Assembly: GCA_947462495.1 (NCBI GenBank)
Contig: CANHOY010000066.1
Location: forward strand, 1 to 8,132
DNA length: 8,132 nt
Source of the DNA: Bacteroidota bacterium
GTDB lineage: Bacteria; Bacteroidota; Bacteroidia; Chitinophagales; Chitinophagaceae
Direction of reading: 5' to 3'
How positions within the stretch are numbered: the stretch's first letter is position 1; every line of letters starts with the position of its first letter. The notes under the pieces are model-generated. The model was not told the DNA's origin. It searched no databases and was given only the letters and a program-made list of their open reading frames with translations. Positions 7,213-8,132 of the stretch are shown here, piece after piece. The translations under genes were made by a program, and so were the position numbers.

Positions 7213-7258
7213 ACTTAAAAAATCAGTAAAATATACTTATAATATACATATTTTAAGT
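7213..7258. promoter_or_regulatory. AT-rich inverted repeat between ald and lrp, possible regulator site
   Basis: ACTTAAAA (7213-7220) and TTTTAAGT (7251-7258) are exact reverse complements. An inner pair, TAAAATAT (7227-7234) and ATATTTTA (7248-7255), shares the right side. Two ATATAC copies (7231 and 7242) start 11 bp apart, about one helical turn. The element is centred within a base of the midpoint between the two divergent start codons. Lrp-family proteins often bind AT-rich imperfect palindromes in helical phase, so this is a plausible site, but AT-rich DNA produces such repeats by chance. Confidence 0.35.
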
Positions 7259-7314
7259 AAAAAATAGTATTTTAGGGTGAGTAAATTAACATTTTTCAGT
7301 AATAATTGCTTTCT

Positions 7315-7773
7315 ATGATTTTAGACGAGCTTGATAGGTCCATATTGAGACTACTTCAGTCAAATGCATTAATCACTATCAAGGACATTAGTGCAGCCAT
7401 TAATTTATCCATGAGCCCCATTCATGATCGAATTAAACGATTAGAACAGGAAGGTGTTATTCAAAAATATGTGACCCTGTTAGACCGAAAACAATTAGAC
7501 CTTGGATTGGTAGTACATTGCCAAGTAACTTTAGACAAACAAACTAGAAATAATTTTTCTGAGTTTGAACAAACCATTGCAAAATTTCCGGAAATTATTT
7601 CTTGCAGCTTGGTATCGGGCAGTTTTGATTATTATTTAAAATTGGTCACCAAAGATGTAGAGACCTATAATAAATTTTATCAGGAAAAATTAGCCGTGCT
7701 CCCTATGGTGGCACATATTAATAGTTTATTTGTAATGGATGAAATAAAAACAACCACTGAACTTCCTTTGTAA
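7315..7773 (+). CDS. Lrp/AsnC-family transcriptional regulator
   Basis: This 152-residue regulator has an N-terminal helix-turn-helix and a C-terminal ligand-sensing RAM domain. MILDELDRSILRLLQSNALI (1-20) is the typical opening, and the DNA-binding helices follow in IKDISAAINLSMSPIHDRIKRLEQEGVI (22-49). YVTLLDRKQLDLG (52-64) leads into the RAM domain, where SGSFDYYLKL (101-110) corresponds to the family's G-x-x-D-Y element at the amino-acid binding interface. ATG at 7315 is chosen because it places the family's LDxxD start correctly; a TTG nine bases upstream in frame has no such support. The gene is divergent from ald, so it is probably the alanine- or amino-acid-responsive regulator of ald (like AldR in mycobacteria and rhizobia), although general Lrp-like roles are possible. 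A PaiB-family gene begins 9 nt after its stop and is likely co-transcribed. Confidence 0.92.
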   Translation: MILDELDRSILRLLQSNALITIKDISAAINLSMSPIHDRIKRLEQEGVIQKYVTLLDRKQLDLGLVVHCQVTLDKQTRNNFSEFEQTIAKFPEIISCSLVSGSFDYYLKLVTKDVETYNKFYQEKLAVLPMVAHINSLFVMDEIKTTTELPL

Positions 7774-7782
7774 AAAAATACT

Positions 7783-8132
7783 ATGTATAATATTCCTCAT
7801 TTTAAAGCTAAGGATCATCAAGAAGTGTTGGACTTCATGCAAGCGAATCCTTTTGTCACTATCTGTGGTGTCAATGAAGAAGGTTTCCCAGTAGCGACGC
7901 AAATACCTATTTTATTAAAAATAGAAAATGATACCATAACTATTAGTGGTCATATGATGCGCAAGCAAGACCATACCAATGCCTTTGAAAATAATAATAA
8001 AGCGTTGGTCATTTTTTCAGGGCCATCTGCCTTTGTGAGTGCAAATTGGTATACCACTAAAAATATGGGAAGCACCTGGAATTATCAATCGGTTCAAGCA
8101 AAAGGTAAATTAGAAATTAAAGATGAAAAGCA
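7783..8132 (+). CDS. PaiB-type FMN-binding split-barrel protein, 3' end outside the window
   Basis: The first 116 codons of a gene that continues past the right edge. MYNIPHFKAKDHQEVLDFMQ, NPFVTICGVNEEGFPVATQIPILL, TISGHMMRKQDHTNAF, ALVIFSGPSAFVSANWYTT and TWNYQSVQAKGKLEI are, in order, the recognisable blocks of the PaiB/FMN-binding negative transcriptional regulator family, which has the pyridoxamine-phosphate-oxidase-like split barrel. Full-length members have about 200 residues, so a little over half is visible. In Bacillus subtilis PaiB is linked to repression of sporulation and degradative enzymes; in most other bacteria the role is unproven and may be flavin- or redox-related rather than DNA binding. 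No helix-turn-helix is visible in this part. The 9-nt gap after the Lrp-type gene suggests one transcript. Confidence 0.88.
   Translation, partial: MYNIPHFKAKDHQEVLDFMQANPFVTICGVNEEGFPVATQIPILLKIENDTITISGHMMRKQDHTNAFENNNKALVIFSGPSAFVSANWYTTKNMGSTWNYQSVQAKGKLEIKDEK

Noticed and set aside
7306..7308. TTG as the start of the Lrp-family gene
   Set aside because: The in-frame ATG at 7315 gives the standard family N-terminus; the three extra residues add nothing recognisable.
7156..7314. Riboswitch or small RNA in the ald-lrp gap
   Set aside because: The region is nearly all A/T with no stable GC stem or known aptamer pattern; DNA-level regulatory repeats explain it better.

Overview
The window is AT-rich and reads as a chromosomal segment of a member of the Bacteroidota. 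The evidence is a TonB-dependent receptor with a CarboxypepD_reg-like N-terminal domain, a beta-helix lipoprotein paired with it, A-rich leaders without Shine-Dalgarno sequences, and promoter candidates that fit the Bacteroidota -33/-7 pattern (TTTG ... TAnnTTTG) better than the E. coli one. I cannot assign a genus from the sequence.

Left part (1-4203, + strand): the 3' 874 codons of an outer-membrane TonB-dependent receptor, then after 39 nt a 512-residue surface or periplasmic lipoprotein with a predicted right-handed beta-helix. Together they look like a two-gene uptake or surface-binding operon. There is no SusD-type partner and the substrate is unknown. A strong bidirectional hairpin terminator (4236-4271) closes it and also closes the convergent operon that follows.

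Middle part (4313-5968, - strand): a compact arsenic operon transcribed arsR -> arsM -> arsC, with gaps of 18 and 20 nt. A perfect 24-bp palindrome 8 nt upstream of arsR overlaps a predicted promoter and is the likely ArsR operator. ArsC (thioredoxin-type) would reduce arsenate to arsenite, ArsM would methylate arsenite with S-adenosylmethionine, and ArsR would derepress the operon when it binds As(III). No efflux pump (ArsB or Acr3) lies in the operon, which ends at the terminator. A terminator stands at each end of the unit, and a 14-bp direct repeat occurs within the two terminators.

Right part (6013-8132): alanine dehydrogenase (ald, - strand, own terminator) is divergent from an Lrp/AsnC-family regulator (+ strand). 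Nine nt after the regulator comes a PaiB-type FMN-binding protein that runs off the right edge. The ald-lrp gap carries an AT-rich inverted repeat centred at the midpoint between the two start codons, a plausible site for the regulator. I saw no RNA genes, CRISPR arrays, insertion sequences or phage genes. Nothing in the window amounts to a clearly new system. The least characterised part is the receptor/beta-helix lipoprotein pair.
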